DNA from: Holophagales bacterium UBA5704
Lineage (GTDB): Bacteria > Acidobacteriota > Thermoanaerobaculia > Multivoradales > UBA5704
Assembly: GCA_002420005.1 (NCBI GenBank)
Contig: DIHE01000110.1
Coordinates: 1 to 34,002, forward strand
Direction: 5' to 3'
Length of the DNA stretch: 34,002 bases
The stretch's first letter is position 1; each line of letters begins with the position of its first letter. Below are positions 1 to 7,154 of this stretch, one piece after another. The position numbers were made by a program, and so were the translations under genes. The notes beneath the pieces are model-generated. The model was not told where the DNA came from. It searched no databases and saw only the letters and a list, made by a program, of their open reading frames with translations.

Positions 1-3
1 TGC

Positions 4-87
4 CCGGGCTATCAGCAGCGCCGTCTGAAGACGGTTTAAAGCCCCGTTCACGGGGCGCCGTTGATAGCCCGGCGATTCATCGCCGGG
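4..87. repeat. REP-like cloverleaf palindrome
   Basis: An 11-bp perfect outer stem pairs 4-14 with 62-72 (CCGGGCTATCA / TGATAGCCCGG). It encloses two hairpins, 21-25/30-34 with a TGAA loop and 41-46/51-56 with a TTCA loop, so the folded strand is a three-way junction. A further hairpin at 68-75/80-87 (CCCGGCGA / TCGCCGGG, loop TTCA) shares the outer stem's 3' side and competes with it. This architecture resembles dispersed REP/RAYT-type intergenic elements. No transposase is visible here. From 88 to 297 I see only GC-rich sequence with no supportable gene. Confidence 0.6.
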
Positions 88-297
88 CGAAGAGGCCCGA
101 GCCGACGCAGTTATTTCGAGACAGGCCCCAATTCCGGGCCGGGCCGCCGGCCCCGGTGAGACGCCGGCGCTCCCAGGGGGCGCAGGCGGCAGCTTGCGGA
201 CCATGGCCGGCTCCTTTCCCACCGCGACCCCCGCCGGCCGCCTCGGGGACGTGCCCGGCACCTCTCGGGGCTTCGCCACACTGTGCGGCGTCTTCTA

Positions 298-537
298 CGC
301 CGCGGCGTGGACGGGTGACGCCGCGGCGCAGGCCTCCCGCGCCGCGGCGCAAGTCTCCTCCGACCGGCAGAGCCCATCTGCGCCACGGCGTACATGAGCT
401 GCGCCGCGGCGTGGGCCGGCTGCGCCGCGGCCCAGGTCCTCCACGCCGCGGCGTGGGTCATCCCTCACCCGGCACGGACCCTCCCCGACCCGGCTCGCCT
501 CACCTGCGCCGCGGCGTGGACGACGTACGCCGCGGCG
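298..537. repeat. 21-bp-phased array of the palindrome CGCCGCGGCG
   Basis: The self-complementary 10-mer CGCCGCGGCG begins exactly at 298, 319, 340, 402, 444, 507 and 528, with one-mismatch copies at 381 (CGCCACGGCG) and 423 (CGCCGCGGCC). Steps are 21, 21, 41, 21, 21, 21, 63 and 21, so the array keeps a 21-bp register with a single 1-bp slip. A weak copy is seen near 486 and almost none near 361 and 465, where the register predicts units. The 11 bases between cores differ from unit to unit, although TGG or CAR often follows the core. Because 21 is a multiple of three, every frame yields heptapeptide-like strings (LRRGVxx, HAAAQxx); these are by-products of the repeat, not evidence of a protein. 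Confidence 0.9.
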
Positions 538-611
538 TGGAGGGTGCACAACCGGTCTTCGGGCGGTCGGGGGTGAGGGCTCCGTGCGATACGGCTCCGA
601 CCTCTCCGCAG

Positions 612-664
612 AAAGGGAGCGCCCATGGGGGGTCTCCCAGATACAATGCCCACCGCGAGGAGGA
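612..664 (+). promoter_or_regulatory. Leader of the PATAN-regulator operon; start-deciding signals
   Basis: Two translation signals compete. AAGGGAG near 613-619 sits at good distance from an in-frame ATG at 625. GAGGAGGA at 657-664 lies 14 bases before the ATG at 679. TACAAT at 642-647 looks like a -10 box; if it is used, transcription starts after 625 and only the 679 start is possible. No convincing -35 box is visible. The 679 start also matches the N-terminus of the tandem paralogue exactly (MAKLLL). Confidence 0.35.
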
Positions 665-678
665 TCTTTCGACAGCTC

Positions 679-2184
679 ATGGCAAAACTTCTCTTGATGG
701 AAAGCGATCCGGTCGCTGCGGCGGTCCTGGAGGACCGTTTACGGGTGGCCGGCTATTCGGTGGAGATCCTGGCCGACCTCGACCGGGCGGTGGCGCGGAT
801 CGACACGGAGCAGATCGACCTCGTGGTGCTCGGCATGGCGGGCGAGGCGGCCGAGGCTCTCGACGCCTTGCACGCGCTGCGCGCGCATCCCGGCACCCGC
901 TCGGTCGCCCTGGTGGTGCTCGCGGACGGCAAGGACCCGGCCTGGCGCGTCGAGGTGCTGCGGGCCGGCGCCGACGACTTCCTCACCCGTCCGTTCGATC
1001 CGGAGGAGCTGGTGATCCGGGTCGAGCGCCTGCTCGGCAGCCGCCTCGCCAAGCTCCAGCTCCTGCAAGGAGACCTCGCCACCCATCCGCTGTGGGCGGT
1101 GCTCCAGTACCTGCAGCAGGTGAACAAGACCGGACACCTGCGGGTGCACGGCGGCAACGGCTCGGGGACGATCGACCTGCGCGCCGGCGAGCTGGTGGCC
1201 GCCCGCTGGCAGGGTCTGCGCGGCCAGGACGCCCTGGTCACCCTGCTGGCGGTCGAGGAGGGCAGCTTCCGCTTCGACGGCTCCGAGGCCGCCGAGATCA
1301 CCGGTGAGGGAACCGGGACGCTGTCGATGAACGAGCTGCTGATGCAGGCGGCCTGGCTCAAGGACGAGCTCGAAAAGCGGCGCAACTTCCTGCCCGCCAC
1401 CGGCGAGCCGCTGCTCGCCGTCGCCGAGCTGCCCAAGGTCCAGCCGGAATTCGCCGGGCTTCCTCTCCAACGCATCCTCGGCCGCATCCAGCGCCAGCCC
1501 GGCATCCGCCTGTTCGATCTGATGACCGACGAAGCCGAAGCGCCGCTCACCACCCGCCTGTGCGTCGCCTGGCTGTGCGAGCAGGGCGCCCTCCTGCCGC
1601 GCGACAAAGCCGCCGGCATGGCCTCGCCGCAGAGCACGGTGGAGATCTCGAATGCCCTCGTCTTCGACCTCGCGATCGACGATCTGGTCACCGTGGCCAC
1701 CGCGGCGGGCTTGCCCGCATCCACCTTGCCGTACCTGGTGCTGGTGGAGGCACCCGTCTGGCCGCAGCTGCGCCGGCTGATCGAGACCGCACCCGGATTT
1801 CCGGCCAATGAGGAGCTGCGCACACTGGTCGATCACGTCGAGCTGCACCGCGCCGGCAGCGCCCATTTCACCGCCGGGAACGGCAAGCTGGCCTTGCACG
1901 TCCAGGTGCTCACCGCCGCGGCGCCTCCCGCGCTCGCCACCCTGGTCCCCGAATGCGCAGGCGTGCTCCTGTGGCTCGCCGGAGCGGCGGTGCGCGACCA
2001 GGCGCGGCCGGTGGTGCAACGCCTCGAAACCGGCCGGCTCGCCGCCACCGGAATCCTGCTCGCCACCACCCCGGCCGGCCAGAGCACCGCCGCCGAGCTC
2101 GCCAAGGGCACACGCAAGTGGCGCACCAGCCCGCATGCCCCGCGCAGCCTCCTGGGCATCCTGCGGCTCCTCTACCCGCGATAA
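679..2184 (+). CDS. Pseudo-receiver + PATAN (DUF4388) regulator, copy 1
   Basis: This 501-residue soluble protein has a receiver-like domain at about 1-122 and a PATAN/DUF4388 domain from about 129 (LQGDLATHPLWAVLQYLQQ) to 200, followed by a charged helix (AAWLKDELEKRR). The usual phosphoacceptor Asp is Gly52 (LVVLGM) and the conserved receiver Lys is Arg104 (FLTRPF), so it probably cannot be phosphorylated in the normal way. The C-terminal third has an alpha/beta pattern I do not recognise; it could be a degenerate small-GTPase-like fold without a P-loop, but that is a weak guess. PATAN domains are known as interaction modules in two-component-type signalling. It is the first gene of a three-gene run; the next gene starts 20 bases later and is a full-length paralogue of identical length. 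Start 679 is chosen by paralogue alignment; 625 would add 18 residues. Confidence 0.85.
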   Translation: MAKLLLMESDPVAAAVLEDRLRVAGYSVEILADLDRAVARIDTEQIDLVVLGMAGEAAEALDALHALRAHPGTRSVALVVLADGKDPAWRVEVLRAGADDFLTRPFDPEELVIRVERLLGSRLAKLQLLQGDLATHPLWAVLQYLQQVNKTGHLRVHGGNGSGTIDLRAGELVAARWQGLRGQDALVTLLAVEEGSFRFDGSEAAEITGEGTGTLSMNELLMQAAWLKDELEKRRNFLPATGEPLLAVAELPKVQPEFAGLPLQRILGRIQRQPGIRLFDLMTDEAEAPLTTRLCVAWLCEQGALLPRDKAAGMASPQSTVEISNALVFDLAIDDLVTVATAAGLPASTLPYLVLVEAPVWPQLRRLIETAPGFPANEELRTLVDHVELHRAGSAHFTAGNGKLALHVQVLTAAAPPALATLVPECAGVLLWLAGAAVRDQARPVVQRLETGRLAATGILLATTPAGQSTAAELAKGTRKWRTSPHAPRSLLGILRLLYPR

Positions 2185-2204
2185 GGCGATAAGATGGTGC
2201 GGCC

Positions 2205-3710
2205 ATGGCCAAGCTCCTCCTGATCGAGAAGGACCAGATTTCCGCCGCGCTCCTCGAAGACCGCCTGCGCGTCGCAGGCCACCAGGTGGAAATGCTGTTC
2301 GACGCCACCCGGGCCGCCTCCCGGGTGGATGAGCACCAGATCGACCTCGTTGTGCTCGACGTCCCCGGGGAGAGCGCCGCGGCCCTGGCGCTGATCGCCG
2401 AGCTGCGCAACCGGCCCGGCACCCGCGCGGTCTCCATCGTGGCGCTCTCCGACAGCCCGGAGCCGGCGCACCGCATGGACGTCTTGCGCGCCGGGGCCGA
2501 CGACTGCCTGATCCGCCCGTTCGATCCGGAAGAGCTGGAGCTGCGGGTCAAGCGCCTGCTCGGCAGCCGCACCGCCGGCCTCCACCTGCTGCAGGGAGAC
2601 CTGGTCAGCCATCCGCTGTGGGCGGTGTTGCAATATCTCCAGCAGGTGAACAAGACCGGCCATCTCAAGGTGCGCGGCGCCGCCGGCTCCGGCACGATCG
2701 ACCTGTCGGGCGGCGAGCTGGTGGCCGCCCGCTGGCAGGGGCTGCGCGGCAAGGAGGCGCTGCTCACCCTGCTCTCGATCGAAGAGGGAAGCTTCCGCGT
2801 CGATCCCGGCGAGCCGGTCGGCGAGCCGAGCCGCGATCTGCCGATGAACGAGCTGTTGATGCGTGCCGCCTGGCTCAAGGACGAGTTGGCCAAGCGCCGG
2901 CAATTCCTCCCCTTCACCGGCGAGCCCCTGACGGCCGGCGGCAAGGAGCTCGGCGACGAGCCGGAGTTCGGCAACCTGCCGCTGCGTCGCCTGCTCTCGC
3001 GCATCCGGGGCCAGCGCGGCACCCGCCTCTTCGATCTCATCATGGATGAGGCCGAAGCCCCCTTGACCACCCGCGTCGCCCTCGCCTGGCTGGTCGAGAA
3101 CGGCTATGTCGCCACCGGGGAGCAGGCCCCCGGCATGGCGCCGCAGAACACGATGGAGATCTCCAGTGCCATCCTGCTCGAAGTGGGGATCGCCGAGCTG
3201 ATCGCCGCCGCAGCCGCCGCCGGGCTGCCGGCGGAGGCGCTCCCCTACCTCGCGCTCGTCGAGCCGGAGGCCTGGCCGGAGCTGCGCCGGCTGTTCGAAG
3301 AGGTGCCGGGCTATGCCACGCACCCGGAGCTGCGCAAGCTGGTCGAGCAGGTGGAGGCGCGCCGCGCCGGCAGTGCCACGTTCAGCGGTGCCGGTGGCGG
3401 CAAGCTCGCGCTGCATGTCCAGATCCTCGCCGCCGGGCCGCAGCCGCAGCTCGCCGCGATCGTGCCGGGCTGTGCCGGCGTCCTCCTCTGGCTTACCGGT
3501 GCCAAGGCGCCCGAAGGAGCGCTGAGCGCCGTCCAGCGCCTCGATGCGAGCGGCCTCGCCGCCACCGGCCTGGTGGTCGCCACCACGCCCGCCGCCCAGC
3601 GCGCCGCCGCCGAGCTGCTGCAAGGCAGCCGCAAGTGGCGCTCCAGCCCGCACGCGCCGCAGAGCCTGCTCGGCCTCCTGCGCCTCCTGCAGCCGCGAAA
3701 GGCGCGCTGA
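2205..3710 (+). CDS. Receiver-like + PATAN (DUF4388) regulator, copy 2
   Basis: This 501-residue tandem paralogue has the same domain order and the same length as the gene before it: receiver-like (about 1-122), PATAN/DUF4388 (about 129-200, LLQGDLVSHPLWAVLQYLQQ), helical linker, and an unrecognised C-terminal alpha/beta region. Unlike copy 1 it keeps an Asp at the phosphoacceptor position (D52 in LVVLDVPG), but it shares Arg for Lys at 104 (LIRPF). The two copies therefore differ at the one residue that would decide phosphorylation. It lies 20 bases after copy 1 and 30 before the DegV fusion gene, so it is probably co-transcribed with both. No strong Shine-Dalgarno precedes the ATG, so translational coupling is possible. 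Function is inferred only as signalling or scaffold regulation. Confidence 0.87.
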   Translation: MAKLLLIEKDQISAALLEDRLRVAGHQVEMLFDATRAASRVDEHQIDLVVLDVPGESAAALALIAELRNRPGTRAVSIVALSDSPEPAHRMDVLRAGADDCLIRPFDPEELELRVKRLLGSRTAGLHLLQGDLVSHPLWAVLQYLQQVNKTGHLKVRGAAGSGTIDLSGGELVAARWQGLRGKEALLTLLSIEEGSFRVDPGEPVGEPSRDLPMNELLMRAAWLKDELAKRRQFLPFTGEPLTAGGKELGDEPEFGNLPLRRLLSRIRGQRGTRLFDLIMDEAEAPLTTRVALAWLVENGYVATGEQAPGMAPQNTMEISSAILLEVGIAELIAAAAAAGLPAEALPYLALVEPEAWPELRRLFEEVPGYATHPELRKLVEQVEARRAGSATFSGAGGGKLALHVQILAAGPQPQLAAIVPGCAGVLLWLTGAKAPEGALSAVQRLDASGLAATGLVVATTPAAQRAAAELLQGSRKWRSSPHAPQSLLGLLRLLQPRKAR

Positions 3711-3740
3711 GCGCAGAGCGCTCTCCCCCCCATCCTCGCC

Positions 3741-5543
3741 ATGGCGCGACCGACCATCCTCCTTCTCGACCCCCGGGCCGACCGGCTGCACGGGCTCAGC
3801 CACCATCTGGCGGCCGACGGCTATGAGGTCGTACCGCTCGCCGACGCCGCGCAAGGGCGCCGCTTCGCCCGCGGTCTCGGCGCCGCCCTCACCGTGGCCA
3901 CCACCGAGGCATTGCAGAGCCTCCCCGATCCCGCCGGGCTGCTCGCCGAGCTGGCCGCCACGGCGGACGGCGACGAGCGCACCCTGGTGGTGCTCGGCAA
4001 CCGCCCCGAGGAAGAGGAGGATCTCCCGGAGACCGCGGAGTTTCTGGTCGCCGCCGGCCTGCGCATCGACGAGATCGCGCGCCGCGTGCGGCTCGTGCTG
4101 CTCGGCCGCGAGCTCAACCTCGATCCGGATGCGAGCCTGACGGCGCTCCTCGGCGACCTGTCGCGGACTCCCCTGTTCGACCTGCTGCGCGGTCTCGGCG
4201 CCGCGGGGGTGAGCGGCAAGCTGGAGCTGCGCGGCGGCGCGCTGCTGCTCGAACGTGGCAAGGTGGTGGCCGTGGCAGCCGGCGCAGCGCGCGGCTCCAA
4301 GGCCTTCTGCCGCCTCGGACGCCTCCACGAAGGCCCGGTCAAGCTGATGCCCGGCGACCTCGCCGCCGGCGCGGCACGCGAGATCGACGAGGACCTCGGC
4401 ACGCTGATCTTCGCCGCCATCGAGGATTCCCTGGGCGAGCTGCCGGACCCGCGGCTGCGCCTGGAGCTGGACATCAAGCCGGCCTTCTTCTCCACCGTGT
4501 TCACCCCGGTGCAGCAGCAGATCCTCGGTCTCATCCAGCGCGGCGCGACGGCGCAGCAGGTGCTCGACGGAGTCCCTGCGCACGACGGCGCCATCGCCCA
4601 GGAGATCCAGCACCTCACCGGGCTCGGCGTGCTGCTTTGCAAGGAGCCGGAGGCACAGGTACGCATCGTCACCGACTCCACCTCCGACCTGCCGCCGGAC
4701 CTCGCCCGCGCGCACGGCATCACCGTGGTGCCGCTCACCGTCGCCTTCGGCAAGCAGATCTACCGCGACCGGATCGACCTGCAGCCCGGGCAGTTCTATC
4801 CGCTGCTCACCCGGAGCAAGGACCATCCGGCCTCCGCGCCACCCCCGGCGGCCGAGTTCGCACCGCTCTTCCGCAATCTGCTCGACCAGGGACATGAGGT
4901 CGTCTCGCTGCACATCTCGTCGCTGCTCTCGAAGACCTTCGAGAACGCCACCGCCGCGGCGCAAACCGAGCTGGCCCGGACGGGCGGGACCCGCCGTCTC
5001 GCCGTGCTCGACACCGGCCAGGTGAGCGCCGGGCTCTGCCTGCTCGCCTTGTTCGCCGCCCGCATGGCGGCGCGCAGCGAGCCGGCGGAGCGGATCGTCC
5101 GCCGTCTGCGCGACATGGCCCCGCGGGTGCACACCCTGTTCGTGGTCGACACTCTGGAATACCTGGCGCGTGGCGGCCGGATCGGCCGGGCACGGGCGCT
5201 CCTCGGCGGCCTGCTGCGCATCAAGCCCATCCTCGGCGTCGTCGATGGCGAGGTCACCCCGCTCGGCCAGGCGCGCGGCGGGCGCAACGCCCAGCCCCGG
5301 CTCCTCGAAGTCCTGGCGGAGCGGATCGATGTGCGCAAACCGCTGATCGCCGCCATCGGCCACGCCGACGTCCCCGCCCAGGCGGATCGCCTGGAGAGGA
5401 CGTTGCGCGAGCGCTTCCAGGTCATCGAAGCCTTGGCGGTCGAAGTCGGACCCGCGGTGGGCGCCAATGCCGGCCCCGGTTTCGTCGGTGTCTCCGCCTT
5501 CCAGCCCACCGAGGCGGAGGCGGGTCTGATCGCGCCGCTGTAA
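3741..5543 (+). CDS. Pseudo-receiver + PATAN + DegV fusion protein
   Basis: This 600-residue protein has three parts. Residues 1-125 have a receiver-like start (TILLLDPRAD) with no recognisable phosphoacceptor. Residues about 132-230 form a PATAN/DUF4388 domain (LTALLGDLSRTPLFDLLRGL). From about 306 to the end is a DegV domain with VTDSTSDLPP, ISSLLSKTF and a glycine-rich GPAVGANAGPG segment. Stand-alone DegV proteins (about 280 residues) bind fatty acids, as FakB does for the FakA acyl kinase. Fusion to a signalling module suggests a lipid-sensing regulator rather than an acyl shuttle; this is inference. Canonical DegV proteins usually have T/H near the final glycine motif where this one has AN, so ligand contacts may differ. 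It follows the two PATAN paralogues by 30 bases and ends the run. No fakA-like kinase gene is in the window. Confidence 0.88.
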   Translation: MARPTILLLDPRADRLHGLSHHLAADGYEVVPLADAAQGRRFARGLGAALTVATTEALQSLPDPAGLLAELAATADGDERTLVVLGNRPEEEEDLPETAEFLVAAGLRIDEIARRVRLVLLGRELNLDPDASLTALLGDLSRTPLFDLLRGLGAAGVSGKLELRGGALLLERGKVVAVAAGAARGSKAFCRLGRLHEGPVKLMPGDLAAGAAREIDEDLGTLIFAAIEDSLGELPDPRLRLELDIKPAFFSTVFTPVQQQILGLIQRGATAQQVLDGVPAHDGAIAQEIQHLTGLGVLLCKEPEAQVRIVTDSTSDLPPDLARAHGITVVPLTVAFGKQIYRDRIDLQPGQFYPLLTRSKDHPASAPPPAAEFAPLFRNLLDQGHEVVSLHISSLLSKTFENATAAAQTELARTGGTRRLAVLDTGQVSAGLCLLALFAARMAARSEPAERIVRRLRDMAPRVHTLFVVDTLEYLARGGRIGRARALLGGLLRIKPILGVVDGEVTPLGQARGGRNAQPRLLEVLAERIDVRKPLIAAIGHADVPAQADRLERTLRERFQVIEALAVEVGPAVGANAGPGFVGVSAFQPTEAEAGLIAPL

Positions 5544-5675
5544 AGGTGCGGGTTACCAGGGATCAGCATCGACGTCAACGATCTCGGCGAAGTCGAGCTG
5601 AAATTGATCGAGGGAGGCATTCCGGTTCCAGCCCGGGTCTTCCCTCGGGCAGACCGTCGCCGCCCTCCGCCGTGG

Positions 5676-5693
5676 GCTCAGGAACCCCTGAGC
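5676..5693. terminator. Hairpin between convergent genes
   Basis: GCTCAGG (5676-5682) and CCTGAGC (5687-5693) form a perfect 7-bp stem with an AACC loop. It lies just beyond the stop of the minus-strand methyltransferase (5696) and 130 bases past the DegV gene, where a bidirectional terminator would sit. There is no T-tract, so intrinsic termination is uncertain. The rest of 5544-5695 holds an imperfect GCCCGGG...CTCGGGC inverted repeat and no supportable gene. Confidence 0.35.
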
Positions 5694-5695
5694 TC

Positions 5696-6334
5696 TCACC
5701 CTCTCTGCAGCCGCCGATACAGATCGAGCAGGAGGGGCGGAGTGAGCTGGTGGATGGCGGTCTGCCACGAGCGGCCTTTGGGGTTCCACCAGCGGCGCTG
5801 CCAGGCGGCGATCTCGCGGGTGTAGGCGGCGAGGTCGAGCGTGGCGCCCTTCACGCCGAGGCCGACGACGGTGTGGGGGAAGATCTCGCGGCCGGCCCAG
5901 TCCACCTGGACCTGGGCACAGGGGCGTAGCAGGCTGCGGAAGGCGTCCGGGGTGAAGCGCCAATAGTCGTGCGGGTGGTCGTGGATGTGGAAGTCCATCA
6001 CCGAGGTGATCGCGAGGACACCCCCCGGGCGCAGCACGCGGAACATCTCCTCCACCGCGCGGTGCGGATACTCCACATGCTCCAGGGTGTCGAAGCAGAG
6101 AATGGTCCCCGCCGTGGCGTCGGGCAGGTCGAGGGCGTGCAGGTCGAGCAGGCGGTCGACGCCGGGGCCGGGGCGCATGTCGCAGCCGACGTAGGTCTTG
6201 CCCGGGAAGAGAGGGCGCAGGTCGGCGAAGCCTTCCTGGCCGGCGACCTGGAGGGCACCGAATTCGTAGACCGGCTCCGCGATGGGGAGCGTGGTGGCGA
6301 CGAGGCGGGCGTAGTCCTTGATCGAGGTGCGCAT
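5696..6334 (-). CDS. Class I SAM-dependent methyltransferase (Methyltransf_11-like)
   Basis: This 212-residue protein has the core of a class I methyltransferase: a nucleotide-binding start (VYEFGALQVAG), an acidic strand end (YVGCDMRPGPGVD), and the typical post-motif segments CFDTLEHVEYP and FRVLRPGGVLAITSV, followed by HDHPHDYWRFTPDAF, a pattern common in glycan- and O-antigen-cluster methyltransferases. The substrate is unknown; a sugar or polysaccharide hydroxyl is plausible from the neighbourhood. A good GAGGAGA Shine-Dalgarno precedes the ATG. It lies 9 bases downstream of another methyltransferase gene on the same strand, so the two probably form an operon. Confidence 0.82.
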   Translation of the reverse strand: MRTSIKDYARLVATTLPIAEPVYEFGALQVAGQEGFADLRPLFPGKTYVGCDMRPGPGVDRLLDLHALDLPDATAGTILCFDTLEHVEYPHRAVEEMFRVLRPGGVLAITSVMDFHIHDHPHDYWRFTPDAFRSLLRPCAQVQVDWAGREIFPHTVVGLGVKGATLDLAAYTREIAAWQRRWWNPKGRSWQTAIHQLTPPLLLDLYRRLQRG

Positions 6335-6343
6335 CGCGTCTCC

Positions 6344-7096
6344 TCAGAGCGGTTTTCGCAGCAGGAACTGGGCGTGCCAGGTGAGGACCTCGCCGATCCA
6401 GGGCCAGCGGATGCACGAGATCGGCAGGTAGCGCGTCGACATGTCGAGGCAGACGAGGCGCGAGGTGCGGAGCAGGCGGCGGAACTTGCGGATGGTCATC
6501 CGAAACAGGCCCCAGCCGGTGAACAGATCGGCGAAGCTCGCGGCGTCGCCGTGCACCGGGTACAGGTCCTTCACCCAGCCGGGCACCCGGCGCCGGCCGC
6601 GCAGGCGCATCGCCACCTTTTCGCCCAGGTAGTGGAACGGCGCGTACTCATGGCCGCCGAGCGGGCTGTAGTAGGGCGGAAAGCTCACGTAGGCCGTGCC
6701 GCCGGGCTTCAGCACGCGCTCGATCTCGGCGAGGATCTCCTCGGGGTGCGGCACGTGCTCGATGAGGCTGGCGCAGAACACCAGGTCGACCGCGGCGTCC
6801 GGCAGCGGCACGGCGGTGGCGCTGGCCTGGATGGGGTGGAGGTTGGCGCCGCGCAGGCGGGGCGGGGTCAGGTCCACCGCATAGACGCGGGCCCCGCGGG
6901 CCGCCAGCTCGCGGCTGTAGCCGCCGAGGCCGCTGCCCAGGTCGAGCAGCGTGCTGCCGGCGAAGCGCACGCCGTGCGCCTCCAGGTGGCGGATGAGCAG
7001 GCCCGCCTGGAAGGACTGGAACGCACGGTAGCTCTCCTCGGAGTCCTTGCGCCGGAGGGCGAGGCGCCAGAGGTCGCGAAGGTCACGCAGATTCAA
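6344..7096 (-). CDS. Class I SAM-dependent methyltransferase
   Basis: Read from the TTG at 7096 this is a 250-residue protein with motif I LLDLGSGLGGYSREL, the acidic residue in YAVDLTPP, and the downstream pair FCASLIEHVPHPEEIL and VLKPGGTAYVSFPPY, all standard for class I methyltransferases. The C-terminal part (YLPISCIRWPWIGEVL) is hydrophobic and could touch the membrane or a lipid-linked substrate. The TTG start is chosen because GAGGG lies 7 bases upstream; a longer reading would run into the divergent gene starting near 7155 and adds low-complexity Arg/Ala sequence. The 58-base gap to that gene is a probable divergent promoter region. It is first in a two-gene methyltransferase operon. 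Confidence 0.8.
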   Translation of the reverse strand: MNLRDLRDLWRLALRRKDSEESYRAFQSFQAGLLIRHLEAHGVRFAGSTLLDLGSGLGGYSRELAARGARVYAVDLTPPRLRGANLHPIQASATAVPLPDAAVDLVFCASLIEHVPHPEEILAEIERVLKPGGTAYVSFPPYYSPLGGHEYAPFHYLGEKVAMRLRGRRRVPGWVKDLYPVHGDAASFADLFTGWGLFRMTIRKFRRLLRTSRLVCLDMSTRYLPISCIRWPWIGEVLTWHAQFLLRKPL

Positions 7097-7154
7097 TCGG
7101 TTGCCCTCGAAGGGGGTGCATCCCCGGCGGGGGTGGATGGTAGCATGCGCGGCG

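Noticed and set aside
298..537. CRISPR array
   Set aside because: Repeats are 10 bp and spacers 11 bp, far below CRISPR sizes. No cas genes or leader are visible. The same holds for 28388-28895.
156..1307. Open frame of 383 codons on the plus strand through the first array
   Set aside because: Its first half is heptapeptide strings produced by the 21-bp repeat and its second half is an out-of-frame reading of the PATAN gene. All frames in both directions show similar strings.
2172..5363. Open frame of 1063 codons on the minus strand
   Set aside because: It lies antisense to the three PATAN-family genes and its sequence is the Arg/Gln/Glu/Gly-rich type expected from a mirrored GC-rich coding region. 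The plus-strand proteins have recognisable domains throughout.
5553..5695. Peptide-like minus-strand sequence (NASLDQFQLDFAEIVDVDAD) in the gap after the DegV gene
   Set aside because: It has no start codon of its own and is continuous only with an antisense-type frame of the methyltransferase gene. The plus strand also reads plausibly here, so neither is convincing.
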